From Alistipes sp. UBA943 (GTDB lineage Bacteria; Bacteroidota; Bacteroidia; Bacteroidales; Rikenellaceae): DNA of 22,339 bases. This document shows, piece by piece, positions 1 to 6,827 of the stretch. The notes below the pieces were generated by a model, which saw only the letters and a program-made list of their open reading frames with translations, was not told the origin of the DNA and did no database searches. Location of the stretch: NCBI GenBank assembly GCA_002293345.1, contig DBDB01000046.1:1-22339 (forward strand), given 5' to 3'. How positions within the stretch are numbered: position 1 is the stretch's first letter; every line of letters begins with the position of its first letter. The translations under genes were made by a program, and so were the position numbers.

Positions 1-25
1 CCCTCCCCCTTCGAACCCCCTCCCG

Positions 26-352
26 CAAGCCGGGGCGGAGCCCCTGCTTGACAGCGACTGCGTCGCTGCACCCCGCCGCGCGAAGCGACGGCGCTCAAGT
101 GGTATGGATTGGCGAGACTCATAATTCTCCCACTCGCCAACCCGTTTTGGCGCGCAACGAGAGATCTGTCGCGAGGACAAACCGCGCGAAGCGCGGTGGT
201 TACGTTTGCGAGAGAATTTGTCGAAAGCTTGATTTCGTAAAAATTCGTGAGCAAATGGAACTGAACGCTGAAAGCGTTGACCTCGCGCAAAATATGGAGA
301 TACGAACGTATCTCCCAAAAGTTTTTGGTGCCGCTTTTCACTAAAAAGCGGC
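26..352. repeat. Hairpin-rich intergenic element (copy 1)
   Basis: No gene is supported in 1-381. The stretch holds a chain of short perfect hairpins, mostly with 2-5 nt loops: GGGGC/GCCCC at 32-44, AGCGAC/GTCGCT at 53-67, ACCGCGC-GAA-GCGCGGT at 181-197, AACGCT-GAA-AGCGTT at 264-278, GGAGATACG-AA-CGTATCTCC at 296-315 and GCCGCTTTT/AAAAGCGGC at 330-352. There is also an 8-bp inverted repeat TTGGCGAG/CTCGCCAA at 109-140. The last two hairpins and the text between them (CCC, AAA, a T-run, GG) closely match 4224-4275. This looks like a dispersed palindromic (REP/BIME-like) element; any function in termination or mRNA stability is inference. The element lies downstream of nhaD. Confidence 0.55.
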
Positions 353-381
353 GGTTTGAAAAAAAGTAACAGCGAACGGTC

Positions 382-1731
382 TTAAAAAAGAAGGTTTTGT
401 AGGAAGATCACGGCCATGCCGGCGCCGTACCCCGAGAGGGCGAGGAGCGAAATGCGTTTCAGGTACCACGAGAAGTTGATCTTCTCCAATCCCATCGCCA
501 CGACACCCGCAGCAGAACCGATGATCAGGATGCTGCCACCCACTCCCGCACAGTATGCCAACAGGTGCCAAAACAGTCCATCCTGAACGAACATCGACAT
601 GTATGCCGGATCCGCAGCTGCGGTCACCATAGCACCGTCCGCCACGGGGTACATCCCCATAAAAGCTGCTACCAACGGCACATTCCCCAAAATGGCAGCC
701 AGTGCGCCGGTGATGCTGGTGATCGTATACACCTCGTGCACGTGCTTGTTCAGAAAATCCGCAAAACTTTGAAGCACTCCCGCGCTTTGCAGTGCCGATA
801 CGGACATCAATACACCGAGGAAAAACAGGATCGTGGGCATGTCGAGCATTTCGAGTACCGACGATACGCGATTTTTCGACAATCCTTTCTGCTTTTCGTA
901 CACCAGTTCGAGCCAAATCCACAGCACGCTCAGCGAGATAAGCATCCCCAGGTAGGGAGGTAATCCGGTGATCGACTTGAACAGAGGGACGAACAGCAAA
1001 CCGCATACTCCGGCAATCAACACGATTTTCGACATGCGGCTGCTGATCACAAAATTCTCCTTGGATGGCTTGTCGGCGTATTTTTTGCTGTTCCAACGCT
1101 CAGGAACATTGTTATTGGGCAGGAATCGCGTCGCCAGGGCGGTAGGTACGAGTGTCGATACGATCGACGGAAGAAAGAGATGACCCAACAGCGGTAGCGA
1201 CGTCACGTTGCCGCGTACCCACAGCATGACGGTCGTCACGTCACCGATCGGTGAGAATGCACCCCCACCATTGGCTGCTATGATGATGATGCCCGCAAAC
1301 ACCCATCGCTCCTTGTAGTTGGGGACGATACGCCGCAGCAGCATGATCATCACGATCGCCGTGGTCATGTTGTCCAAAATGGCCGACAGAAAAAAAGTCA
1401 TGATCGAAACCAGCCACAGAAGCTTGCGCTTGTTGCGGGTTTTGATGTGGTCCGTGATCACGTTGAATCCTCCGTTGCGGTCCACCAGATTGACGATCGT
1501 CATCGCACCGATCAGAAAGAAAAGGATCTCGCTCGCGTCGCCCAAAAAGTCGAGCAGTTGTTTACTTATCGGGGGGGCCAGGGTGTCGACACCCGTGTTC
1601 CACAGCATGAAAACCGTCCACAACGCTCCGCACATCAACAGTGCAATCGCCGCCTTGTCGACATGCAGCTTGTGCTCCATCGCGATACAGACGTAACCCA
1701 GCACGAATACCAAAAGCATCACCCAAATCAT
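382..1731 (-). CDS. Na+/H+ antiporter, NhaD family
   Basis: Predicted inner-membrane sodium/proton antiporter of the NhaD type (ion transporter superfamily), expelling Na+ in exchange for H+ for pH and salt homeostasis. The 449-aa product is hydrophobic throughout, with about a dozen membrane segments. It carries the family-typical stretches LDNMTTAIVMIMLLRR and NGGGAFSPIGDVTTVMLW, whose conserved Asp, Thr and Ser residues are known in the family to form the ion site. The ATG at 1731 is chosen because AAAGGAG lies just upstream and the protein then begins MIWVMLLVFVLG; the longer in-frame start at 1755 would add eight polar residues and fall inside the predicted promoter. The length is normal for NhaD. 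It stands alone and diverges from tRNA-Gln. Confidence 0.93.
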   Translation of the reverse strand: MIWVMLLVFVLGYVCIAMEHKLHVDKAAIALLMCGALWTVFMLWNTGVDTLAPPISKQLLDFLGDASEILFFLIGAMTIVNLVDRNGGFNVITDHIKTRNKRKLLWLVSIMTFFLSAILDNMTTAIVMIMLLRRIVPNYKERWVFAGIIIIAANGGGAFSPIGDVTTVMLWVRGNVTSLPLLGHLFLPSIVSTLVPTALATRFLPNNNVPERWNSKKYADKPSKENFVISSRMSKIVLIAGVCGLLFVPLFKSITGLPPYLGMLISLSVLWIWLELVYEKQKGLSKNRVSSVLEMLDMPTILFFLGVLMSVSALQSAGVLQSFADFLNKHVHEVYTITSITGALAAILGNVPLVAAFMGMYPVADGAMVTAAADPAYMSMFVQDGLFWHLLAYCAGVGGSILIIGSAAGVVAMGLEKINFSWYLKRISLLALSGYGAGMAVIFLQNLLF

Positions 1732-1752
1732 GATCTCTCTCCTTTCATCCCC

Positions 1753-1784
1753 CAAAGGTAGGAATTCTTTTTGCTGTTGCGAAA
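1753..1784 (-). promoter_or_regulatory. nhaD promoter, Bacteroidota type
   Basis: On the minus strand TACCTTTG (1760 down to 1753) is a perfect TAnnTTTG -7 box. TTTC at 1784-1781, 20 nt upstream, is a one-mismatch -33 element (consensus TTTG). Transcription would begin a few bases before the AAAGGAG ahead of the ATG at 1731. The -33 element lies inside the spacer of the opposing tRNA promoter. Confidence 0.6.
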
Positions 1785-1800
1785 TCTTTTTATATCTTTG
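1770..1800 (+). promoter_or_regulatory. tRNA-Gln promoter, Bacteroidota type
   Basis: TTTG at 1770-1773, a 19-nt spacer and TATCTTTG at 1793-1800 match the Bacteroidota housekeeping consensus TTTG-N19-TAnnTTTG exactly. The mature tRNA starts 9 nt after the -7 box. Confidence 0.75.
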
Positions 1801-1809
1801 TCACCCGAT

Positions 1810-1880
1810 TGAGCTGTGGTGTAATGGTAACACAGCAGATTTTGGTTCTGTCGTTCTGGGTTCGAGTCCCGGCAGCTCAA
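1810..1880 (+). tRNA. tRNA-Gln (anticodon UUG)
   Basis: A complete 71-nt cloverleaf can be folded: acceptor stem TGAGCTG/CAGCTCA with discriminator A at 1880; D arm GTG/CAC; anticodon stem GCAGA/TCTGT with the 7-nt loop TTTTGGT, giving anticodon TTG (reads CAA, and CAG by wobble); T arm CTGGG/CCCGG with loop TTCGAGT. The 3' CCA is not encoded. It is a single gene with its own promoter upstream and a terminator directly downstream. Confidence 0.97.
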
Positions 1881-1885
1881 CGCAG

Positions 1886-1913
1886 AAGCCCCCTTCTCAG
1901 GGGGCTTTTTTTT
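1886..1913 (+). terminator. Rho-independent terminator of tRNA-Gln
   Basis: AAGCCCCC / GGGGGCTT stem with a 6-nt loop (TTCTCA), followed by an uninterrupted run of eight T, 5 nt after the tRNA end. Confidence 0.9.
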
Positions 1914-1943
1914 GTGTTGGATTTCATATCTTTACCGCATCGG

Positions 1944-2522
1944 ATGAAAAAAATTCTCCTCATCGTTGCCGCACTCCTGACGCTCGCTTCCGCCTCCGCA
2001 CAACGGGGGCGCGGACGGGGGTATATGCATGCGACGCTCGAAATATCTCCCGAAGGCGACACGCTCGAAGTGCTGCACCTGTTGCCCGTGTATGTGTTCG
2101 ATAAGAAAGCCGACCTGCGGCGGTATCGGAAATTGGTCGATGCCGTGATCAAGGTCTATCCCGTGGCACAGATCGCGCGGCGGCGCATGGCCGAGATGGA
2201 GGCCGAACTGACGCGTCTCCCCGACGAAAAAGCGCAACGCGAATACACCAAATCCGTCGCCAGGCAGATCGAAAAAGAGTATACACCCGTCCTGCGAAAC
2301 ATGACTACCACACAGGGGCGCGTGCTGTTGAAACTGATCGACCGACAGACCGATTACACCGCCTATCAGATCCTGAGGGAGTTTCGCGGTGGATTTGTGG
2401 CAGGATTCTGGCAGTCCGTCGGGCGTATCTTCGGGCAAAACCTCAAATCGGAATACGATGCCAAAAGTGAAGATCGGGCGTTGGAACAGATCGTTCTCTA
2501 TTACGAAGCGGGGTTGCTCTAA
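1944..2522 (+). CDS. Secreted DUF4294 family protein
   Basis: Predicted exported protein of 192 aa belonging to the Bacteroidota-specific DUF4294 family; its function is unknown. Residues 1-20 (MKKILLIVAALLTLASASAQ) form a classical signal peptide with a likely cleavage before Gln20. The family signature is clear: the early GDTLEVLHLLPVYVF strand, then MTTTQGRVLLKLIDRQTDYT and the C-terminal block FWQSVGRIFGQNLKSEYD. The ATG at 1944 is chosen because it starts the signal peptide; the frame is open further upstream only through the tRNA and its terminator. A weak -7 box, TATCTTTA at 1927-1934, lies just before the gene. ffh follows 42 bp downstream from its own promoter. Confidence 0.88.
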   Translation: MKKILLIVAALLTLASASAQRGRGRGYMHATLEISPEGDTLEVLHLLPVYVFDKKADLRRYRKLVDAVIKVYPVAQIARRRMAEMEAELTRLPDEKAQREYTKSVARQIEKEYTPVLRNMTTTQGRVLLKLIDRQTDYTAYQILREFRGGFVAGFWQSVGRIFGQNLKSEYDAKSEDRALEQIVLYYEAGLL

Positions 2523-2546
2523 CTTTACACAAATTTTCTATCTTTG
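2513..2546 (+). promoter_or_regulatory. ffh promoter, Bacteroidota type
   Basis: TATCTTTG at 2539-2546 is a perfect TAnnTTTG -7 box, 18 bp before the ffh ATG. The best -33 candidate is GTTG at 2513-2516, with a 22-nt spacer, overlapping the end of the DUF4294 gene. Confidence 0.6.
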
Positions 2547-2564
2547 TACCCTATTTGAAGCGTT

Positions 2565-3884
2565 ATGTTTGAAAATTTAACCGATAAACTCGAACGATCC
2601 CTGCGACTCATCAAAGGTCAGGGGCGTATCACCGAGATCAATGTCGCCGAGACACTGAAAGAGATACGTCGCGCGTTGATCGATGCCGACGTCAACTATA
2701 AAGTCGCCAAGACATTCACGGACGACGTGAAGGCCAAAGCCTTGGGGCAAGATGTGCTGAAATCAGTGTCGCCGGGGCAGATGATGACCAAGCTCGTACG
2801 TGACGAATTGGCCACGCTCATGGGAGGTTCAGCCGTCGACATCAAACTCGAAGGGAATCCGGCCGTGATCCTCATCAGCGGTCTGCAAGGTTCGGGTAAA
2901 ACGACCTTCTCGGGCAAACTGGCCAAACTGCTGCACGAGAAACGGGGGCGCAAAGTTCTCCTCGTGGCAGGTGACGTGTACCGTCCCGCGGCGATCGACC
3001 AGCTCAAAGTACTCGGGCAACAGATCGGTGTGGAGGTCTACGCGGAGGATTCCAAAAATCCTGTGCAGATCGCTGAAAACGGCATCAAGTATGCGCGTCA
3101 GCACAGTTTCAATGTCGTGATTGTCGATACCGCCGGGCGTCTGGCCATAGACGAGGAGATGATGCGCGAGATCGAAGCCGTAAAACATGCCGTCAAGCCC
3201 TCCGAAACCCTCTTCGTGGTCGATTCGATGACCGGTCAGGATGCAGTCAACACAGCCCGCGAGTTCAACCAACGTATCGACTTCGATGGTGTCGTGCTGA
3301 CCAAACTCGACGGCGATACGCGCGGCGGCGCCGCGATATCCATCCGTTCGGTGGTCGATAAACCCTTGAAATTCATCTCCTCCGGTGAGAAGATGGAGGC
3401 CCTCCAACCCTTCCACCCCGAACGGATGGCGGACCGCATCCTCGGGATGGGGGACGTCGTATCGCTCGTCGAACGGGCACAAGAGAACTATGACGAGGAG
3501 GAAGCAAGGCGCCTCAAAAAGAAAATACATAAAAATCAGTTCGATTTCAACGATTTCCGTGCCCAAATCGCGCAGATCAAAAAGATGGGGAACATGAAGG
3601 ACCTGATGTCGATGATCCCCGGTGTCGGTAAGGCGGTGCGTAACATGGAGATGCCCGATGACGCCTTCAAAGGCGTCGAGGCCATCATCGACTCCATGAC
3701 ACCCGCCGAACGTGCCAATCCCGAGATCATCAACGCGCGGCGTCGCGAACGTCTCGCACACGGCAGCGGACGATCCATCGTCGAGGTGAATCGACTCATG
3801 AAACAGTTCGAGGATGCGCGTAAAATGATGAAGTCCGTCGCCGCAGGCGGGTTCAAAGGAATGCCCAATATGTTGAGAAGATGA
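2565..3884 (+). CDS. Signal recognition particle protein Ffh (SRP54)
   Basis: GTPase subunit of the signal recognition particle. With SRP RNA it binds signal sequences emerging from ribosomes and hands the complex to the receptor FtsY. The 439-aa product has the full SRP54 layout: N domain (about residues 1-85) with ALIDADVNYKV; G domain with P-loop GLQGSGKTT (near residue 106), DVYRPAAIDQL, DTAGR and TKLDGDTRGG; and a C-terminal methionine-rich M domain from about residue 325, with many Met, MIPGVGKAVRNM and the RNA-binding GSGRS segment. Length is normal for the family. It appears monocistronic and is followed by a 424-bp repeat-filled gap. Confidence 0.98.
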   Translation: MFENLTDKLERSLRLIKGQGRITEINVAETLKEIRRALIDADVNYKVAKTFTDDVKAKALGQDVLKSVSPGQMMTKLVRDELATLMGGSAVDIKLEGNPAVILISGLQGSGKTTFSGKLAKLLHEKRGRKVLLVAGDVYRPAAIDQLKVLGQQIGVEVYAEDSKNPVQIAENGIKYARQHSFNVVIVDTAGRLAIDEEMMREIEAVKHAVKPSETLFVVDSMTGQDAVNTAREFNQRIDFDGVVLTKLDGDTRGGAAISIRSVVDKPLKFISSGEKMEALQPFHPERMADRILGMGDVVSLVERAQENYDEEEARRLKKKIHKNQFDFNDFRAQIAQIKKMGNMKDLMSMIPGVGKAVRNMEMPDDAFKGVEAIIDSMTPAERANPEIINARRRERLAHGSGRSIVEVNRLMKQFEDARKMMKSVAAGGFKGMPNMLRR

Positions 3885-3917
3885 GTACCGTTCGTTTCTT
3901 CTTTATTTCGCCACTGT

Positions 3918-4275
3918 CGCTTTTTTGGAAAAAAGTGTACCCCAAAACCTTTCGGGAAGTACTTTGTACTTCCATTATGTGCGCTCCACCAAATCTCTGC
4001 TGGCTGCGTCAGTTTCCGTCTGAAATCTATACAACTGCTTTCAAGTGAACTTGTCGCAGCCATATAGTTTTCAGCCGAATCCCTTCGGGATCTGAGATTT
4101 TGGTCGCGACACCTTTAAGAAAGGTGTTTTAGGGGTGGGGGTTCTCGTGACGTTTATGGACCTCATCACAGAATCGAAATGTAGGAATGCTAAAACGTCA
4201 GGCTTTGTCCGCGCGCAAGAAGTGGAGATACGCAGTATCTCCCGAAATTCTTTGGGTCACTTTCTTCTAAGAAAG
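3918..4275. repeat. Composite inverted-repeat element (copies 2 and 3)
   Basis: The 424 bp between ffh and era contain no gene. Two outer modules face each other. On the left are CTTTTTT-GG-AAAAAAG (3920-3935) and GGAAGTAC-TTT-GTACTTCC (3955-3973); on the right are GGAGATAC-GCA-GTATCTCC (4224-4242) and CTTTCTT-CT-AAGAAAG (4260-4275). Read on opposite strands, the spacer text also matches (CCCAAA, TTTCGGG). Inside them TGGCTGCG (4001-4008) pairs with CGCAGCCA (4055-4062), and AAATCTC near 3991 pairs with GAGATTT near 4092. The right module matches 296-352. This is a hairpin-rich intergenic repeat; mobility or regulation is not shown. Confidence 0.6.
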
Positions 4276-4308
4276 GGACGGTGACGAAAAGATTTTAGAA
4301 AGAAAAGA

Positions 4309-5196
4309 ATGAAAAGTGGATTTGTAAACATACTCGGCAATCCGAACGTCGGGAAGTCGACACTGATGAATGTGCTTGTAGGGGAGCGGCTGTCGATCAT
4401 TACCTCCAAGGCACAAACCACGCGTCATCGCATCCTCGGGATCGTGAATGGAGAAGATAATGGAGATAAGTTCCAGATCGTCTTCTCCGATACGCCGGGG
4501 ATCCTCAAACCCGCGTACAAGCTCCAGGAGAAGATGATGGATGTCGTGCACGGGGCGATGGGCGATGCCGATGTGATCGTGTTCGTGACCGATGCCGATG
4601 GGGACCGTCCGGATGACGTGACGATAGATAAAATCCGTAAGTCAGGCATTCCTACCCTGTTGGTAATCAATAAGATAGACCTGTCGACACAAGAGAAACT
4701 CGAAGCGCTCGTCGCCACGTGGCAGGAGAGGCTTCCCGATGCACAAGTCATTCCCGTGTCGGCGAAACTGGACTTCAACGTCCGGGGGCTTTTCGACGAG
4801 ATCCTGAAACGTCTCCCCGAGGGGCCGGCGTTCTATCCCGAGGATACGCTCACCGATAAAACACTCCGTTTCTTTGCCTCCGAGATCATTCGCGAGAAGA
4901 TCCTACGCACGTACGACAAAGAGATTCCGTACAGTGTCGAGGTGGTCATAGAGTCGTACCGAGAGGAGCCCACGATCGACCGTATCGCGGCACTGATTTA
5001 CGTGACACGAGACTCGCAAAAGGGAATCCTCATCGGACATAAGGGCGAGAAGCTCAAACGTATCGGCACACACGCACGGCTCGATCTCGAAGAGTTTCTG
5101 GGTAAAAAAGTGTTCCTCGAACTGCACGTGAAAACAAATGAAAATTGGCGGGATAACGAACGTAAACTTAAAAATTTTGGCTATGAAACTCAATGA
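4309..5196 (+). CDS. GTPase Era (16S rRNA / 30S assembly factor)
   Basis: Ras-like GTPase that binds the 3' end of 16S rRNA through a KH domain and acts in maturation of the 30S subunit. The 295-aa product shows G1 GNPNVGKSTL (residues 10-19), G2 around TTRH, G3 DTPG and G4 NKID in the N-terminal half. The C-terminal KH domain contains VTRDSQKGILIGHKGEKLKRIG, broken in the usual way around the GxxG loop (HKGE). Length is typical of Era (about 290-300 aa). The ATG at 4309 is preceded by the A/G-rich tract GAAAGAAAAG. The last 14 bp overlap the start of the downstream MFS gene, suggesting translational coupling. Confidence 0.97.
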   Translation: MKSGFVNILGNPNVGKSTLMNVLVGERLSIITSKAQTTRHRILGIVNGEDNGDKFQIVFSDTPGILKPAYKLQEKMMDVVHGAMGDADVIVFVTDADGDRPDDVTIDKIRKSGIPTLLVINKIDLSTQEKLEALVATWQERLPDAQVIPVSAKLDFNVRGLFDEILKRLPEGPAFYPEDTLTDKTLRFFASEIIREKILRTYDKEIPYSVEVVIESYREEPTIDRIAALIYVTRDSQKGILIGHKGEKLKRIGTHARLDLEEFLGKKVFLELHVKTNENWRDNERKLKNFGYETQ

Positions 5197-6511
5197 TTCA
5201 CGCTGGGTGCGGTGGACCGCGCTCGTGCTCGTCGCACTGACCATGTTCTTCGGATACATGTTCGTCGACGTGCTGTCGCCCCTGCAAACGCTCCTGCAAG
5301 ACTCCAAAGGGTGGTCATCCACCGTGTTCGGAATCTATGGCGGGTCGGAGTATATGTTGAACGTATTCGGGTTCCTGATCGTCGCCGGGGTGATCCTCGA
5401 CAAGATGGGCGTGCGATTCACGGGACTCCTCTCGGCATCGCTCATGGTCGTCGGTGCCGGGATCAAACTCTACGGCATCAGTCATAACTTCGCCATTGAT
5501 TCGTTCCTCAACTCGTTCCTGGTCGACATTCCGGCCAGTGCCAAGATGGCATGCCTTGGGTTTGCCGTGTTCGGATGCGGCGTCGAGATGGCGGGAATTA
5601 CCGTGTCGCGTGCCATTGTGAAGTGGTTCCAGGGCAAGGAACTCGCCATGGCCCTCGGTATCGAAATGGCTATCGCACGTCTGGGTGTGTTCGCCGTGTT
5701 CAGTCTGTCGCCATGGGTGTCGCGCTGGGGCGGAGATCAGAGTGTCGTGACGCCCGTCGCGATCGTCGGACTCCTGCTCTGCATCGGACTGCTCACCTAC
5801 CTCACGTTCACCTTCATGGACAAGAAACTCGACTCGCAAATCGCCGATGCCAATCCGTCCAAGGAGGTCGAAGAACCGTTCAAGGTGCGTGACCTCGGGA
5901 AACTCTTCGCGTCGCGGACGTTCCTCATCGTGGCCGCACTCTGCGTGCTCTACTACTCGGCCATCTTCCCGTTCCAGAAGTTCGCCACCGGCATGCTCGA
6001 GGCAAACCTCGGCATCGATAACGAATCGGCCGCCAATATCTTCCGGTGGTTCCCCATCGGTGCCATGGTTCTTACGCCCATCCTCGGATTTTTCCTCGAC
6101 ACGCGCGGTAAGGGTGCCACGATGCTCGTGTTCGGTGCCCTGTTGATGACCATCTGCCACCTCATATTCGCGTTCGTGCCCCTCACACGCGGCATTGCGT
6201 ATGGTGCCATCCTGTTGCTCGGCGTGTCATTCTCGCTCGTGCCCGCAGCACTCTGGCCATCCGTACCGAAACTCGTAGACGATAAATACCTCGGGTCCGC
6301 GTACGCCGTCATCTTCTGGATCCAGAATATCGGACTGTGTCTCTTCCCGATGCTCATCGGTGCCGTGCTGCAGTGGGCAAACCAGAACTATGTCGCTCCC
6401 ATGGCTATTTTCGCGTCCCTCGGTGTCATCGCGTTCATCCTCGGACTATGGCTCAAAGTCGAAGACCGACGCAAAAATTACGGTCTCGAACGTCCCAATA
6501 TCGAAAAGTAA
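5183..6511 (+). CDS. MFS transporter, MFSD1-like
   Basis: Predicted inner-membrane secondary transporter of the major facilitator superfamily, 442 aa with about twelve hydrophobic segments and a central hydrophilic loop (near residues 210-240, KKLDSQIADANPSKEVEE). The motif LDKMGVRFTG after TM2 is the family A-like loop. The C-terminal half carries ALWPSVPKLVDDKYLGSAYA and FWIQNIGLCLFP, resembling the MFSD1 group, whose animal member is a lysosomal dipeptide uniporter. The substrate here is unknown. The start at 5183 (MKLNDSRW) is preferred over the upstream in-frame start at 5138, which would lie deeper inside era. It overlaps era by 14 bp and ends 17 bp before a strong terminator, so era and this gene probably form one transcript. 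Confidence 0.85.
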   Translation: MKLNDSRWVRWTALVLVALTMFFGYMFVDVLSPLQTLLQDSKGWSSTVFGIYGGSEYMLNVFGFLIVAGVILDKMGVRFTGLLSASLMVVGAGIKLYGISHNFAIDSFLNSFLVDIPASAKMACLGFAVFGCGVEMAGITVSRAIVKWFQGKELAMALGIEMAIARLGVFAVFSLSPWVSRWGGDQSVVTPVAIVGLLLCIGLLTYLTFTFMDKKLDSQIADANPSKEVEEPFKVRDLGKLFASRTFLIVAALCVLYYSAIFPFQKFATGMLEANLGIDNESAANIFRWFPIGAMVLTPILGFFLDTRGKGATMLVFGALLMTICHLIFAFVPLTRGIAYGAILLLGVSFSLVPAALWPSVPKLVDDKYLGSAYAVIFWIQNIGLCLFPMLIGAVLQWANQNYVAPMAIFASLGVIAFILGLWLKVEDRRKNYGLERPNIEK

Positions 6512-6528
6512 ACCTGCGCTTCAAAGTC

Positions 6529-6557
6529 AAACCCCCACCTGACGGTGGGGGTTTCTT
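6529..6557 (+). terminator. Terminator of the era-MFS transcript
   Basis: Perfect 11-bp stem AAACCCCCACC / GGTGGGGGTTT (6529-6554) with loop TGAC, running into TTTCTTGTTTG. It lies 17 bp after the MFS stop codon. Confidence 0.85.
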
Positions 6558-6578
6558 GTTTGCAATCTCCTCTCCCTC

Positions 6579-6770
6579 CTCCCCGCGCCGGGGAACCGTA
6601 ACTACTCCGATGGTCAGCTGTACCATCAGACTACCAGCGGGTACTATTGGCTGCTCTCGGCTTCGTCCACGACGAATGCGCGCTGGTTCAATTTCGCTGC
6701 CGGCGCCACGGGTACGACGTCTACCACTTACGTCGGGCACGGCTTCTCTCTCCGCTGTATAAAGATCTAA
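6579..6770 (+). pseudogene. C-terminal remnant of a FISUMP-domain protein
   Basis: One plus-strand frame encodes LPAPGNRNYSDGQL, then SGYYWLLSASSTTNARWFNF, then YVGHGFSLRCIKI and a TAA at 6768-6770. This is the C-terminal pattern of the FISUMP domain (Fibrobacter succinogenes major paralogous domain), whose usual form is LPAxGxR..., GYYWSS... and GFSVRC. No start codon or N-terminal half precedes it: upstream in frame there is only a pyrimidine-rich tract (6567-6584) and the terminator of the MFS gene. It is therefore a truncated remnant or silent fragment of a probable cell-surface protein gene. There is no sign that it is translated. Confidence 0.72.
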
Positions 6771-6793
6771 TGTAGGGCGGGACAAGGATAACA

Positions 6794-6827
6794 AACAGCA
6801 AGCCCCGCTGACGCGGGGCTTGCTGTT
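6794..6827 (-). terminator. Terminator hairpin of the gyrA-TPR transcript
   Basis: Perfect 15-bp stem AACAGCAAGCCCCGC / GCGGGGCTTGCTGTT with a 4-nt loop. It overlaps the stop codon of the TPR gene (6826-6828). The tract after it on the minus strand (TGTTATCC) is only moderately T-rich, so termination efficiency is uncertain. Confidence 0.65.

Noticed and set aside
48..344. 98-aa plus-strand open frame
   Set aside because: It runs through a chain of hairpins, has no family-like residues or signal, and its composition follows the palindromic repeats.
1730..2104. Plus-strand frames through the tRNA-Gln region
   Set aside because: They translate the tRNA and its terminator and end in frames unrelated to the DUF4294 protein.
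6337..6762. 141-aa frame over the MFS end and the FISUMP remnant
   Set aside because: It is out of frame with both; the frame ending at 6770 is the one with domain residues.
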